A DNA stretch of 64,000 bases from assembly GCF_964204645.1 (NCBI RefSeq), contig NC_134035.1, positions 5,952,501 through 6,016,500 of the forward strand, in the 5' to 3' direction. The position numbers and the translations under genes are program-made. How positions within the stretch are numbered: the first letter of the stretch is position 1; each line of letters begins with the position of its first letter. This document shows positions 46,813-59,958 of the stretch, in pieces. The notes under the pieces are model-generated. The model searched no databases and was not told where the DNA came from. It worked only from the letters and a program-made list of their open reading frames with translations. The DNA comes from Tubulanus polymorphus. Its lineage: Eukaryota; Nemertea; Palaeonemertea; Tubulaniformes; Tubulanidae.

Positions 46813-48629
46813 TAACTCATCACATAGTTGATGATGAACCTGGTTTTTTGGTACGAATCTAATGTGGACTCTTAAACCCTCGGTGTTTGAGGCGTGATTA
46901 CACGCGTGCGCCGGCAATCTTGTCAATTTTAGATTGCTTTGATTTCGCAGTAGTGGCAATGATGTTTGGGTTAACTCGAGGTTTTTATTGGCGGTGTATT
47001 TTTTTATAGTAGACTCATGATTACTTGACGTTGTAATCTTGTTTACGTAGCACTCTGTCTCTAATGGATACATACGACAGTGTGAGGGACGACGGCCGGG
47101 TGCGACTAGCGCGGCGCCGGTATCGTCGTCGTCGCCGTCGTCCTCGGTTTTCCTTAGTCGACTTTATTTATCAGCGTTTACCGATAAGAACTGTGATACT
47201 CCGCTGACCAGGGTATCAATCCACAGCTTAGAACACGCTACCCTTCCTCAAAAACCTACCCATGACATACTGTAAGTTGATAACCACCTCAAGTTAGCTG
47301 AAAAATGTGTTAAGAGGTTTTGCTTCACGGTAAAAGGTTCAAATTACCCGCACTATGACACAAACTGTATTTTACCTGAGTGGGTTGGCTGTCAAACTAC
47401 CGGCATAGTAAATCGGATATAAAGTCATCCATCAAAGTTGTACCGCTAGAAATTGTGCAGCTGAAATGTCGAACCCGCAATAAAATACAAAGATATAAAA
47501 CTGAAAAATGCGTATTCAAAACATCACTAAAACTCTAATAGACCTAGCCCTAGGTGAGGTGACCAATGACATCGCATTCACTCAGTACTACCAGCTAACC
47601 CTAACTCTAGGTGACCGTTAGAGGCTACCATAGCAACAGGCCAGCCAATCAGAACTAAGCTTACATGAACTAAGGTTTTTGCGAAATGACCTTGACACCG
47701 TTTCATAAATGAACTGTCAGCTTTGAAACTGAACATGTCAGCACGTACTTCCTGGCTCAAAGCTTCGAAGTCAGGATCGAATCCTTAGTCTTGAATAAGA
47801 TGTAGTTTCTTCAGTCATGTCCTTTAAACTAGCAAACAACGGAAACAAATGATTAAATTTGAAGTTGGCACCGGTTGCAGCTTTCTGGCTCGTCAAATAA
47901 CGATGACCTGGTTTTCAACGGAGGAGGTCCTTACCGATAAAACTTCGAACGCTATGAGTAGAATGTCTAGGTTTTGCGCGCGAGACTTCAACAAATTGAA
48001 TCAGTCGAATATAGCTAATTCGCGGCGATGGGGCATTATAGACTCTTAAACTCGATCTATTAAACTGATACATAGTGACAGTTTCGCTCACTTCCCGGTC
48101 TCGTGGAACCGTTTAAAAGCCGCCGTCACGTTTCCGCACACTTTCTGAGACTCGTAGATAAAGACGTGATTCTTGCGCGTAGCGCGAGTTGAAACTCGAT
48201 TATCGAAGTCGAATCGTAGTCGTCGACACATTTTCGGGACGAACGAAATAGAAAAAAGCGACGTGAATATTTCCAGATGTGAATTTCAGGTGAAGTAGTT
48301 CCCGGAGATTTTCTCTCTCGGTCGTTTCGCGTCGTTCTCGTCGAATTCTAGAACGATCCTGCCCGGATCGACGGCTCGTAAACACCTGATGACAGATTCC
48401 ATTATCTATGATACGAAAAATACGATTATTGACGATACACCAATATTCTAGGGTTGTGATTAGTTTGAAGTAAACCATTTTGATCGAAGCAATTTTGTTT
48501 GTTTTGTATGGTGTGGACATTTTGATAATGATAATCATGATGATATTAATTTTGCCATAATGAGGACCTGTGCCACCAGCTATCCCGCTAGGTGGCGTGC
48601 GTGGCAGTGCGACAACCCTGTCTAAATCT
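46813..48629. other. No supported gene
   Basis: A CpG-rich patch with GTC/CGC triplets at 47090-47150 and another GC-richer patch at 48100-48380. A 34-codon frame on the minus strand near 48.3-48.4 kb was not accepted. Confidence 0.35.
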
Positions 48630-48933
48630 TAGGCGCACTTGTTTGAAATCGGTTTGCCCAAACCGTTTCGGTTTGGAGGAAAATCGCCTTTGTTCATATC
48701 AAAACCGGTTTGCATAAACCGGCGTCTTTGTTCAGGTGTTAACCGACTAAACAGCATTGTGAGCGGTTTGCAACATCAAACCGACTTTTCCAACTTGGCC
48801 GAATAAGGAAATTTCCGGCTTAAACAGGCTTTTTCGTTCTGTCGCATTTGTTCACTCTACGGCAAACCGGTTTATGATGGAATGAACCGATGTCAACCGG
48901 TTTATACAAACCGATTTTAAACAGATGCGCCTG
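48630..48933. mobile_element. Palindrome-rich MITE
   Basis: 304 bp. The left end TAGGCGCACTTGTTTGAAAT pairs with the right end ATTTTAAACAGATGCGCCTG. Next come repeated AAACCGGTTT-type palindromes (CGGTTTG..CAAACCG) at both ends and in the centre. No clear target duplication. Class unknown; hAT-like termini are possible. Confidence 0.65.
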
Positions 48934-49994
48934 TAGTTCATTTTTGCTTGACTTTCATCTAGATTTTTAGCCTCCCTCATCAGAGATAAGGCAAATTGGG
49001 CCTCTTGATGAACTCGGATTGATCATTAGGATTCGTGTATAGTACGATTTTTATCGTACATAGAATATCCTACATAGATCTTAATTGAATCTGAGAAGAG
49101 TATCCGGGTGTTGTTGTCTGAATGGGCACTAGCGACACCTGGTGGATCCTCGCTAGCCACAGTCAGACATAGAGTCCTCATTCCATATACAATATGCTCT
49201 TTGTCATACAAATTAAGACAACAGATACAGCATAAATAAACCTAAGAATAAGTTATAGTCTCAGAGAACTGCGGTATCCTAGGTATGGTACATAAAATAG
49301 TGAAGTAAAGAATTTGTATCGGGTCCCTGTTGCGGCTGTATTTGTAAAAAGATGTGAGTTAACTTGAGGTTTGAGAGCATCTGAGGATGGACTCGCTTGT
49401 AATTGGATAGGTTACCTTTTCCAAAGAAATGGCGTACAATAGTATTTTTTTGCCGTGGAATAGTGTGTCCCCTACCGTTAGAGCGAGGAGAGTGGAGAGA
49501 ACCTTTTTAGTACGTGATCTGAAATACTAATGTAACCATCGATGATACATTCTATAAATAATAGATTCCATCCGCGACCCGTAAAACTGACCAAACGCTA
49601 AGTACTACTTACAGAATCAATGACAAGTGTCCCCGCAGATCAGCTCGTACGTTGTTTGATTTTATGCATAGGTTGAATATTAATTATTGACTCTGTGCTA
49701 TGACATTGCGGTTCATGTTCGAAATAATTAATGACTGTAACTGTAAAGGTGATAAAACACATTTTTACATGTAAACCATATACGAAAATGGCCCGAGGTG
49801 TCGGCCCTTTATAAGAAGTTTCTTAGCTAAGTGAATCCTCAAAAATGTCCTATCGGCGCTGTTGATTTTCATATGAACTGTTTGTGAAAATTGCATTTTA
49901 TGGTATTCAAAACTCGCTCAGCAAATTGAAAATTTCATTTTATGTCTCTCAATGATCTGAAAGATATCACTGGGAACCAGGAAATTATTCATGA
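48934..49994. other. No supported gene; CTCF-like motif at 49131-49148
   Basis: AGCGACACCTGGTGGATC resembles a reverse CTCF core with one weak position. Otherwise AT-rich intronic sequence. Confidence 0.3.
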
Positions 49995-50225
49995 AGGGAC
50001 AGTTCGGGTATTGGAACCATAGCCGGTATTGGAACCGTGCCTGTACTGTTCCGGTATTGTTGGAACTGTACTAGTATTGGAACTGTTCTGGTTTTGGAAC
50101 CATACTAGTATTCGAACTGTACCAGCATTGGAACAGTTTTAGGACTGTTGGAACTGTCCAGGTGTTGGAACTGGGCCTGTAGGCCTATTAGAACTGTTCC
50201 GATATTGGAACTGATTCTATGGCGT
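49995..50225. repeat. Degenerate TTGGAACTG tandem repeat
   Basis: About a dozen imperfect 16-20 bp units of the form GGTATTGGAACTGTTCC. Confidence 0.65.
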
Positions 50226-51664
50226 GCTGGCCTTCAATAAGTAGGCCTACACACTCAATCACAACTATAACAATGAGTTCAATCAATTTCTAACAAAGGC
50301 CAGAATGATGATTATGAGGGATTGGTGGGGATTGGTACTCGAGCAGTTTCTTATTGTTGATTCTACGTTCCATATATCATTCTCCCTCTCTCCTTTACTC
50401 TCCTCCCCCTTTCCTTCTCCCCCTTCTCCCTTCTCCCTTCGCACTGATTTGCGAGACTGTATAAGTGTCGATTTGTGACGTGTCCCTGACATTTATTGAA
50501 AGTCACCAGGGAGTAGTTTTCTATAGGTTGTGATATAATTACCTGTTTGCGTTTGCTCAGTGAAAAATGTGATGAATTATTTATGGGCTGATGACACGTA
50601 CGGGAAAATACCCGGTCTTGAAATGCAGTCCTGAAATGTCGCCTCGAAATGCCGTCCCGCTATATTGTGTGCAGTGAATGTGCTAACTATAAATGTGGCG
50701 GTATAATGTGATATACAGAGCTGTGTGACACTTTCGGTCACTATTTTGACTCAAATCTAGGAGATATGTCGAGGGATTTTTCGACTAACATTTGGGCTCA
50801 AATATAGTCTTACAATTTATGTGACACTACTATTCTAATATATATCTGGTTTTGAATCTCACGGAGAGATAGATGTGACTAATTTGTCAAAGGATTTATC
50901 AAATTGCGTGAATAATATCAAACATTTGAACGAGATTACGATATATATTTTCAGTGCGTATATTTTCCCGGTATATGACAGATATAACCGTAGTTATAAC
51001 ATCACGCGTCATTCGGTGCAGGATTCCTCAGATACCTGCTGAGTTCATTCAGCATCTGTTTCGCTGATTTTCTTTTGTTTCGAAATTCTGTCCACATCTG
51101 TTGTTTCATCGTTCCCATAAAAATCTAACATAAAAATCTAACGACTATATATGAGTAACTTGACATGTGTCTGGTGACTGTACTGACTGAGCTGTGTGGG
51201 GGGGGGGGGGTGTGAAACATGATTCATGTCTGTCTCACTGACTTATATACAATGTGTTAATTGAAATAAAATTTAACGACTTTAACACAACATTCGATAC
51301 ATTCATTCATCTACATTCATTCATCGCGTGAAATAAGAAATATGATTTTAATAGTCTGTCGATCCACAGCGTTGTGTCTAGCTGCACCAGTGATAACGGC
51401 TGATTAAGAAACTGAGCTCATTGATTCGGGCCATTCCCGATTGTTATTAGTCGACCGGAGTAACTAGCGCGATAGCGTGAATGCAGCTATTGATTCGCGG
51501 TACGAACTGTAGATGGAGCGATCGTCGGTCGTACAGATGTTCGTTCATTCATAGATATCGGCGTTCACCGCTCTCTCTCTCTCTCAGCCGCCGGTGTACA
51601 GTATAGTTTTTACTACAACCATCCTGTCGCTAGCCGACTACTACTCTACTGATTACTGTCTGGA
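50226..51664. other. No gene seen
   Basis: AT-rich, with an eleven-base G run near 51198 and a CT run at 51571-51587. The last 200 bp may be promoter sequence for the TATA element that follows. Confidence 0.35.
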
Positions 51665-51671
51665 TATAAAA
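51665..51671 (+). promoter_or_regulatory. TATA box candidate (possible internal LNX promoter)
   Basis: TATAAAA about 80 bp after a (CT)n run. CpG-containing sequence continues for 400 bp. It could drive a transcript that includes the short coding exon at 52463-52488. Confidence 0.3.
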
Positions 51672-52462
51672 CCATCAGATTCGATGATAAAAAGTTGACA
51701 CCGCATCGAAGACGACGACGAGTCCGATCGGGATCTCGTCTGACGAAAATTACAAATTTCATTTGAGAAATTTTTACCGAAATATCGCCAGTTTTAGCGT
51801 GGAATTAGATACGTGAATTTCTCGTCGATTTTACCAGATTTTCGTCGTCATCAACGCCAATGGTATTATCGGTTTCTAGAAAACTTTCTGGAATCGTCGA
51901 TTCTTCGATCTCGGTGGAATCGTCAATCGTGGCGACATAATTCTCGGATTCACACGCGGTTTTCACTGTCGCGCCATTTCAGTCGAGCACGCGCATGCGA
52001 CAGGTCATAAACTGTTAAAACTTTTAAAAAATAAATGGTTTTAATAAAGCATGACTTCAACCGATGAGACTGTTTAAACGATAGAACTTCTTTTCTCACG
52101 TGTTTGAATACCGGTTGTAAAAGCGTGTAATGTTTAGAGCGGTCGGTCGTATATAATGTTAAGGACACTGGTATCCGTGCTGGGGATCGGTTTTAACGCG
52201 CGAAGGATTATGTGGGCACGCCGTGATCGTTAGCGGATCCATTATCAACCGGGCGGTTTTTATTATCAATCGACGTGCGATTAAAGATCAGTAGTAATTA
52301 TTGCTTATTTATCACATTGAGATGTTACCGCTCGACGGTTGTCAACGGTTGCGGGGTCTAACGCCGCGATAACAATAGCCAAGGCGTGAGCGTGGAGTCG
52401 GCAAATATCATCATCATCGGTGGATTTAGGATTAAAGGATTATCAAGAGATTAGCGATTGCG

Positions 52463-52488
52463 ATGGAAGTTTGTTTGAATGCTGAAAG
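52463..52488 (+). CDS. Possible alternative first coding exon of LNX (RING-less)
   Basis: ATG at 52463 encodes MEVCLNAE plus two bases, then donor AAAG|GTTAGT. An in-frame TAA lies 30 bp upstream. The exon leaves phase 2, the same as the RING exon at 41767-42140, so both could splice to the same downstream exon. Vertebrate LNX1 is known to have a short isoform lacking the RING, made from an internal promoter; this arrangement would be equivalent. The segment is only 26 nt, so the case rests on phase, the upstream stop and the TATA/CpG context. It is a hypothesis. Confidence 0.25.
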
Positions 52489-52902
52489 GTTAGTAAAATC
52501 GGAGGCAACTTACTTATCTTGAAACAATATTCAGCTTGGCTCCGGGCTTGGGGGAGGGGTCTAATTGCACGTTTGATGATATTGTACTTTCGGGTGAATA
52601 TGCTGTTACCTTTTAGTCAACATTGTCTCAATATTCTGTTTCAATGATTAGTTGTCGGGAGCTGAACTGAATCTGTCGATACCATCGATTTCATATACAT
52701 GTTTATCAGCTGAAGTCAAACAGTTATACTATTTAATGTGATTTATAACAAGGCGATATAAATGATTAAACCATTCCTGATTGTTAGGGATGGTCCTGAC
52801 GATCTATTCTTATCCGCAGGGCGAAAACCATATTGAAGAAAACAAACAAATGCCATCTCTGATGAAAATATCTCGGTGTCTAATCTTAGTTTGATTAAAT
52901 AT

Positions 52903-53042
52903 GACCCTGTTATCGGATCAACCCTGTTATAAGGTCAGCCCTATCACTGGATCACCCCTGTTATCAGATCACCCCTGTTATAAGATCAGTCCTGTCACTG
53001 GGTCAGCCCTGTTACCGGATCAGCCCTGTTATCTGATCACAA
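52903..53042. repeat. About 19-bp tandem repeat
   Basis: Seven to eight units of CCCTGTTATCGGATCA and close variants. Confidence 0.75.
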
Positions 53043-53125
53043 TATTATAAAATTATGAACCTCTAAACAGGATTGATACATGTAAATCAATCATACATGT
53101 TACTCCATAGTTACATTAGCCGCCT

Positions 53126-53400
53126 ATCTGCCCGCATATGTGCCCATCAGCCTGAGGTGTGCCTGTCTGCTCGCATATGTGCCCATCAGCCTGAGGTGTG
53201 CCTGTCTGCCCGTATGTGCCCATCAGCCTGAGGTGTGCCTGTCTGCCCGTATGTGCCCATCAGCCTGAGGTGTGCATGTCTGCCCATTTGCCGGAGATGT
53301 GCCTGTCTGCCCGTATGTGCCCATCAGCCCGAGGTGTGCCTGTCCGCCTGTATATGTGCCCATCCACCCGAGGTGTGTCTGTCTACCCATATATGTCACT
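53126..53400. repeat. 37-bp minisatellite, about 7 copies
   Basis: Units GCCTGTCTGCCCGTATGTGC + CCATCAGCCTGAGGTGT, some shortened. Open in several frames because of the repeat structure. Confidence 0.85.
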
Positions 53401-53848
53401 ACGTAGTTAGTTACTGTCGTCACCTCGCCGCCTGTCTGTATGTTTGTATATAGGTGTATATGTTATATCCAGATGTAGGTTTCATTTTAGCTTCGATGAT
53501 TGATCCATCGTTCTTGAAATAACTTCACTATTGATCCAACCCTCGTATATAAAATATTGGCAGGATGATACAATATAGTAATTCTGTGAAGTGGCTACGA
53601 TTGAAATCACGCCTGCAGTTCGTCCTATTTTTACGTAAGTCGTCTCATCTTCGCGGGATTGGATGAGATCGCATCCGCGCGATTCAATCTCTGTAAAATG
53701 AAAATAATTAATCCATCTGTTATTAACGTGATGAACTGAAATTTCATCTGATTGAAATTAGCCTCGCCGCGAAACCACTCGTCTCTCGTCTCGCTGTTTG
53801 TGTCTAGAACATTTAAACATGCACCACCACCCGGCTACAGTCACGACT

Positions 53849-54584
53849 GGGTGCCACTGAGCAGTGTGACTGAAACCAAAAGTGGTCTTAAATGTTAAGT
53901 TGTTAGATTGGTTTTGAACCAAAATTGACTTAGACTGGTCTTAAGTTGTTAGCTATAGAATTAAAAGAGCTTTGACTGGTATCGAAGTTGTTACATTGGT
54001 TATAGAACCAAAATGAACTTAGACTGGTCTTGAACCGTTTGTTAGGTTATAGAACAAAAATGGGCTCAAGTTGTTAGATTCTCTATGGAAACATGAGCTG
54101 AGATTGGTCTTAAGTTGTTAGATAGTTTATAGAACCAAAATGGACTCGGATTGGACTTAAGTTGTTGGGTAGGATGGAACCAAAATGAGCTTAGACTGGT
54201 CTTAGGTTGAAAGATCGGTTATAAAACTAAAAGTGCTTAGACTGGTCTTGAAGTTGTTAGTTTGGTGTTAGAACCAAACAGAGCTGAGACTGGTCTTAAG
54301 TTGTTAAATTGTCTATGGAACAAAAATAAGCTTAGACTGGTCTTAAGCTGTTAGATTAGCTATAGAACTAAAAGAGCTTAGACTGGTCTTGAAGTTTTTA
54401 GATTGACTATTGAACAAAAATTAGCTTAGACTGTTCTAAAGTTGTTACATTGGCAATAGTTCAAACATGATTTTGTGGGTTTGTTTTTAGATTGGTTACA
54501 GAACTTACTACAGATTAGCTATAGACATGTAAGATGGTCTTTGACTGGTCTTAAATCTAAGCTATGTCTACACAACAAACCCCC
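53849..54584. repeat. Family D MITE with interior expanded into a tandem array
   Basis: The left end GGTGCCACTGAGCAGTGTGA and the right end GCTATGTCTACACAACAAAC match the termini of the 140-bp elements at 38929 and 39448. Between them the GTCTTAAGTTGTTAGATTGG core is repeated about 14 times with a period near 47 bp, giving 736 bp. The units are 10-25% diverged, so the expansion is not recent. Confidence 0.7.
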
Positions 54585-54799
54585 TGATGATCAACAAGTG
54601 TTGAGGTTATTTTTCAGTCAATACAGTTGAAGCTGACTGTGTGTATGTGTGTGTGATAACAGACTCGGCTAATGAGTAATTCATGTTCTATCTGCACTGT
54701 ATTCAAGATGTTGTTTACATCAGAAAAAAACCGTTTACTATGATTAAATTTCATCTTAGCTCTGTCATTCAGGCACCTCATGCTGGACCTCTCGGTTTG

Positions 54800-55230
54800 G
54801 GCCTACCTTATACTGGGTTGGACCTATCCGATCTTGGGCTGGACCTACCCTTTCTGGGGTTGGACCTACCCTATATTGAGTTGGACCTAGCCTATCTCAG
54901 GTTGGACCTACCCTATTTCGGATTGGACCTACCCTATCTCGGATTGGACCTACCCTATACTGGGTTGGACCTATCCTATCTTGGGCTGGACCTACCCTTT
55001 CTGGTGTTGGACCTACCCTATATGAGTTGGACCTAGCCTATCTCGGGTTGGACCTACCTTATCTCTGGTTGGACCTACCCTATTTCAGGTTGAACCTACC
55101 CTATCTCGGATTGGACCTACCCTATCTCAGGTTGGACCTACCCTTTCTGGGGTTGGACCTACCCTTTCTGGGGTTGGACCTACCCTATTTCGGGTTGGAC
55201 CTACCCTATCTCGAGTTGGACCTACCTTGT
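54800..55230 (+). repeat. 21-bp minisatellite with 147-bp higher-order period
   Basis: About 20 units of GGTTGGACCTACCCTATCTC-G. Because 21 is divisible by three, one frame stays open and spells heptapeptides like GLDLPYL. A seven-unit block starting at 54809 recurs at 54956, exactly 147 bp later, with few differences. A 1-bp loss near 55020 shifts the frame, so a coding role is unlikely. Confidence 0.85.
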
Positions 55231-55794
55231 ACATACAGGTTTCGTTTGTTCGAATTCTTTTACTTGAAACGGTTGAATTCTAATATCGAACTGAACTGAA
55301 AACAACCAAAACCAATATTTGAGTGAACTGAGTAAAAAAAAGGGTTCAATATCACCACTGATGAAATTCTCTCGAGTTAGTGTCAGAACGATGATATGAA
55401 ATCGCACACTTAGAATTAAAAATACGATATAGCTGAAACGTCGAATAAACTACTTGCTTTAGGAAACATTTCCGACATTATTTTCATTCTATTTTTGCGT
55501 CGTCGACTGAAGAAGTTTCCAGATATACAATCGGTATATGCAATCAAACCGTTTCCAGTACAATCTATTGGATGTTATATTATAGCAGGATTGTCAGCGT
55601 TAGCTTCAAACAATAGATAAGTGAAAATCCGATATTGTAGTTCGTTCATTCATTCATGGCGTAATTTGTATTTTATAACGAGCTGATGATAAATATTGGT
55701 TTCCCGTATAGACAAGTGTCTGTCTATAATTCAATTGAAGAAAAAAACCTACAATATTGAAGAAAAACTTATGAAAGTATTGACATTTCGACTG
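55231..55794. other. No gene seen
   Basis: AT-rich spacer between two arrays. Confidence 0.45.
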
Positions 55795-56345
55795 AATTCT
55801 TTGACAAACATAGTTCGAAAATGGCTCATAGAATTGAGTCACTACTCTCTAGTTTTCGAAAATGGCTTACAGAATTGAGTCGAAAAATCACTACTCTCAT
55901 AGTTTTGAAAATGGCTCATAGAATTGGGTCTAAACAGCACTACTCTCTTAGTTTTGAAAATGGCTCATAGAATTGAGTATAAACCTCACTACTCACTTAG
56001 TTTTTGCGAATGGCTCATAGAATTGAGTCAAAATGTCACTATTCTCTTAGTTTTTGAAAATGGCTCATAAAATTGAGTCTTAACGTCACTATTCTCTTAG
56101 TTTTTGAAAATGGCTCATAAAGTTGAGTCTTAACGTCACTATCCTCTTAGTTTTGAAAACGGCTCATAGAATTGAGTATAAACCTCACTACTCACTTAGT
56201 TTTTGCGAATGGCTCGTAGAATTGAGTCAAAATCTCACTATTTTCTTAGTTTTTGAAAATGGCTCATAAAATTGAGTCTTAACGTCACTACTCTCTTAAT
56301 TTTGAAAATGGCTCATAATTGAGTCTAAACCTCATGAGTCTAAAC
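55795..56345. repeat. About 50-55 bp minisatellite, about 10 copies
   Basis: Units centred on AAAATGGCTCATAGAATTGA followed by GTC.AAC.TCACTACTCTCTTAG. Divergence is moderate; some neighbouring units are identical over 40 bp. Confidence 0.85.
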
Positions 56346-58195
56346 ACCTCCTGTTTTTATTCATAATTATGGGTTTTTTCTTCAATCAATGATAAATGTT
56401 GTATATTTTCTAGTCGTATGCGCCGCACCTTAACGTAGGTATCCGTTTTCCCGCAATAGAATCTAAAAACATTTCTTGTTATCGCGTAGGAGATCGGCGG
56501 AGTGAAACCGATGCTAATCGCGAAATCGAATCAGAAATTGTCGGGGGCTCGTCGCGTGGCCCGCGGGCGTTATACGGGTCACATATAAACTAACCAATAA
56601 TCCGCTGAAATTGTTTCTTATAAAGCCCGTTATCCAATAGAGTTTTCTCGCGTTGACTCGAAGGGAAATTATCCGTACGTAGATCGGGCTTTTATTACGC
56701 GTTTACGAATACGAACGCTTTCTCTCGCGATACTGGTCAGAACGTTCTCGTTTAAATGGCGAAGGCAACGCGTTGAAAAAGCTGTCGTACTTGGCGGGAA
56801 TACTTGCGGGGTTCATCGCAGACAGTATTCAATGAACGGTTGATCGGGTATTTCTGCAGTGCTGCATGGTTCCCGCAGAACAGGGAAATTGGGAAAAACT
56901 TATGAATTTTGAAATAATAATTCCCAGTTTGAAAATATTTGGGAATTTGAGAAATTTTCCTCGAATCAGGGAAATATTTTAGAAAATTCATTTACATTTC
57001 CCGTATTGCATCTGCCAAGGGCAACTTTCTTGGGCGATATCCATTGAAAATCACCTTTATCAACCAGTCACCACTAAAATGTTGACTGTAGCGTGATGGT
57101 ATTTGTTCATTTTTATGAAGGCCCCATTTTCCATTTGGGAAAATTGAAAAATCCCCATACTTGGGAAAAACCTGAGAATATTTGATTAATGTAATTTTGG
57201 AAACCATGTTGCTGATATCAATTAAGTTTGTGATTCATCATAATCAAACGACGTGATTGTCAAGAATCGGCAGAAAATAGTAATTGACAAAGTTACAAAA
57301 TGGAAATAACAAATAGTTACTGGAAAAAAGTACACATTATTTCAAACTATCAAAATTAATTAGATGCGATATTCGAAACCCAATTTAACATTCTTCTCCA
57401 GATTCATCAATTCCGATATACAACTCATATCATTAGAAATTCTATTTATATCATTAAAAAATCAGTTTACATCAACTGCACTCAATGGGTATCAGAGTCT
57501 GCGACCATTTCATTCAGTAACTATAGAGATAGATCAGTGAGTTAGTGTACGCTCCCCCTGCACCTCTCCCCCTCCCCTGCACCCTTTCCCCCCTCAGCGA
57601 CACTCCTGCCCAATACTTTTAACAACAATAATTGCCACTTTGTGATGTGAATATGAGTGTCATTTCTACCTTTACAGCCATTGTTTACAGGCTACGAATG
57701 AAACATTAGCGACATTATGCTACTCTTAACGATATGACGACTCCATCTGAATATGGCTTCCACGTCGGATTTAACTCTTAAAATATTTCAACAACGAGCT
57801 GCGTAATCTATAAATTATTGTTTACTATAGAGACACACGTTCTCACTGACAATTTATAGTTATTGACCGGCGATAGGAGAGACTTGAACGCATTAATTAT
57901 TAGTATTAGTCTGGGAACCTATCCACCCTCGGCTCAGGTCTCCGGATGTACTGACCATGGCATTTTTATTCACGGCTGGTTCTTAAAGAGCCTGTACGAG
58001 CCTGTACGGTGCATGTTAACAGATGAGGTTGTCTCATATCCTGAGGCTGGTAATTGACAACTGGGCTGTGATAGAGGACAGCAACTACTTGCCCACTTAC
58101 TTCTAATTTGGTCAGGTAATTAGATACTGATAGTGGGTTCCTTATAACTCTATATACAGCGAATGTGGACACATCAGACTACATACATGGACAGA
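56346..58195. other. No supported gene
   Basis: AT-rich with a GGGAAA/TTTCCC-biased stretch at 56.85-57.2 kb and a C-rich run near 57555-57595. No splice-framed exon was found. Confidence 0.4.
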
Positions 58196-58285
58196 GACTG
58201 GAGTGGTAGAGAATGTGAGAGGGAGTGTAGAGAATGTGAGAGGGAGTGTGGAGAATGTGAGAGGGAGCGGGGAGAATGTGAGATA
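58196..58285. repeat. 21-bp GA-rich repeat
   Basis: Four units of GAATGTGAGAGGGAGTGTAG. Confidence 0.7.
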
Positions 58286-58809
58286 CTGAAAGTAGTGGAA
58301 AACTGTGAGAGGAGAGAGAGAGGAAGGAGTGAGGCTGATGGGATGTGTGTATACTGGTATTGTGTGGGAGAAGGTGAGATTGTGAAAGGTAATTTGCGAA
58401 ACCGTGATTGGTTTATATAAAGCAGTGTTAAGTGTAGAAGATTGTGTTCTCTACATCAGTAAATTACTTGTCATTTCGATAACTACTTCGCGAACGCTAT
58501 GCACCAGAGTCGTTCTTTTTGGAAGACAGTGACTTGCGACAGACACGACGCGGAATTAAGATCGTGTTTGTGTGTGTTAAAGGTGTTTTTCCGCCGGGTG
58601 TAATTTACACCGCTGTTAACCGAGAGAGAACGAGATTAGCAATAAACACGTCTTCTCACGGGTTCCAGAACAAAAGACTTTGCTCGAACCATAGTCACGC
58701 TGATGGATTCGTACTTTAAGGATAGAACGTGTAGCGTCTTCCTTTCAAAGGATTTTCTGCATCTCAATACGGTGGATTACATATTACGTAACTCGCAAAA
58801 ATTATTAAG

Positions 58810-59165
58810 ATGAAATAACAAAAATACTTGATTCCCTTCATGCGCTTTACTCTTAGCACCAGGTCTTCCCTCGACTCTACCTCTTGCATAGTCCCTTGCT
58901 CTACCACTAGCACTTCCCAGGTCTTTCCTTAACATTAACCCTCGCTTAATCCCTAGCAGCCCTAGATTGACCCCTTGCATGATCCCAGGTCTTCCATTTT
59001 TTCCCCTTGCTTAATTCCGGGTTTTCCCTATCATTATCCCTTGCTGGACTCCTAAAAGTACCCCGTGCTTAACACCTTGCTTAATCCTAGGTCTTCCCTT
59101 AACATTACCCCTTGCTTAACCCCTAGCAGTACCCCTTGCTTAACCCCTAGCACTATCTCTAGCTC
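58810..59165. repeat. Degenerate CCCTTGCTTAACCCCTAGCA array
   Basis: Roughly 22-25 bp units (ACCCCTTGCTTAACCCCTAG, CCAGGTCTTCCCTTAACATT) in irregular order. Confidence 0.65.
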
Positions 59166-59958
59166 TAGCTCTCTATACCGTGTGCAAAACTACCAAATTA
59201 CTGATTGACGCGACACAACTTTTCTAATTGCTTTGCTAATAGCTAATATAACATGTTTGTATGTGTTGTTTCTATTAGCGATTCAGTATTTTGCACACTA
59301 GTATAATACGTTCATTAATGTCTCGACGGTAGGACAGCATTTCACATCAAAAACCTGCTACAGCAACTGCGCGCAAACACCGACGTACTTATTGCTCTTA
59401 TGTAATTGGCGTGCGTAGTTTTTGTCCAGTGGTAGAGAATAAAAATGCACCCATTCACTCTAAAATACCCGACCCCAAACCGGCAATGGCAAATATAAAC
59501 TCCTCATAAAAATCCAATCGAGCCAGTGTTGGAATATTTCCGGCAGGCTGTGCGTGGCTGTTGTACTCTTTAGGCTATCGAGAAATTGTTAATGGTCAGA
59601 ACTGGATTTTTATACGTATACGTCGATTGTAATAGCTTTATCTCAATTCAAGCATCAATCAACTCCTAAATGTTAATTACGTGTATTTCTATTTGATTTA
59701 TGCTTTAAAAACTTTACGTATATTGATAATAATGATGAAATTTCTTTTAAGGAGCATTACTAAAAATTGAAAATCAGTGCATATTATGCTATGCTTATGA
59801 AATTTGAATAAGCTGATAAGATATATGATTTAAAACAATTGATAGAAATGAGAATGAATATAAAGGTTTAGATTTTACACATGACTAAGATTAGTTGCAC
59901 TTACTGAACATGACAAGATTTTTTTAGAAAAATTTATTACCGCTACTGTAGATCTTAA
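59166..59958. other. No gene seen
   Basis: AT-rich spacer before the TTAA element. Confidence 0.45.

Noticed and set aside
48286-48392. 34-codon minus-strand frame (CLRAVDPGRIVLEFDENDAK) after a CATCAG acceptor, faintly CUB-like
   Set aside because: Too short, ends in a stop without a donor and an alternative frame through the same DNA is longer.
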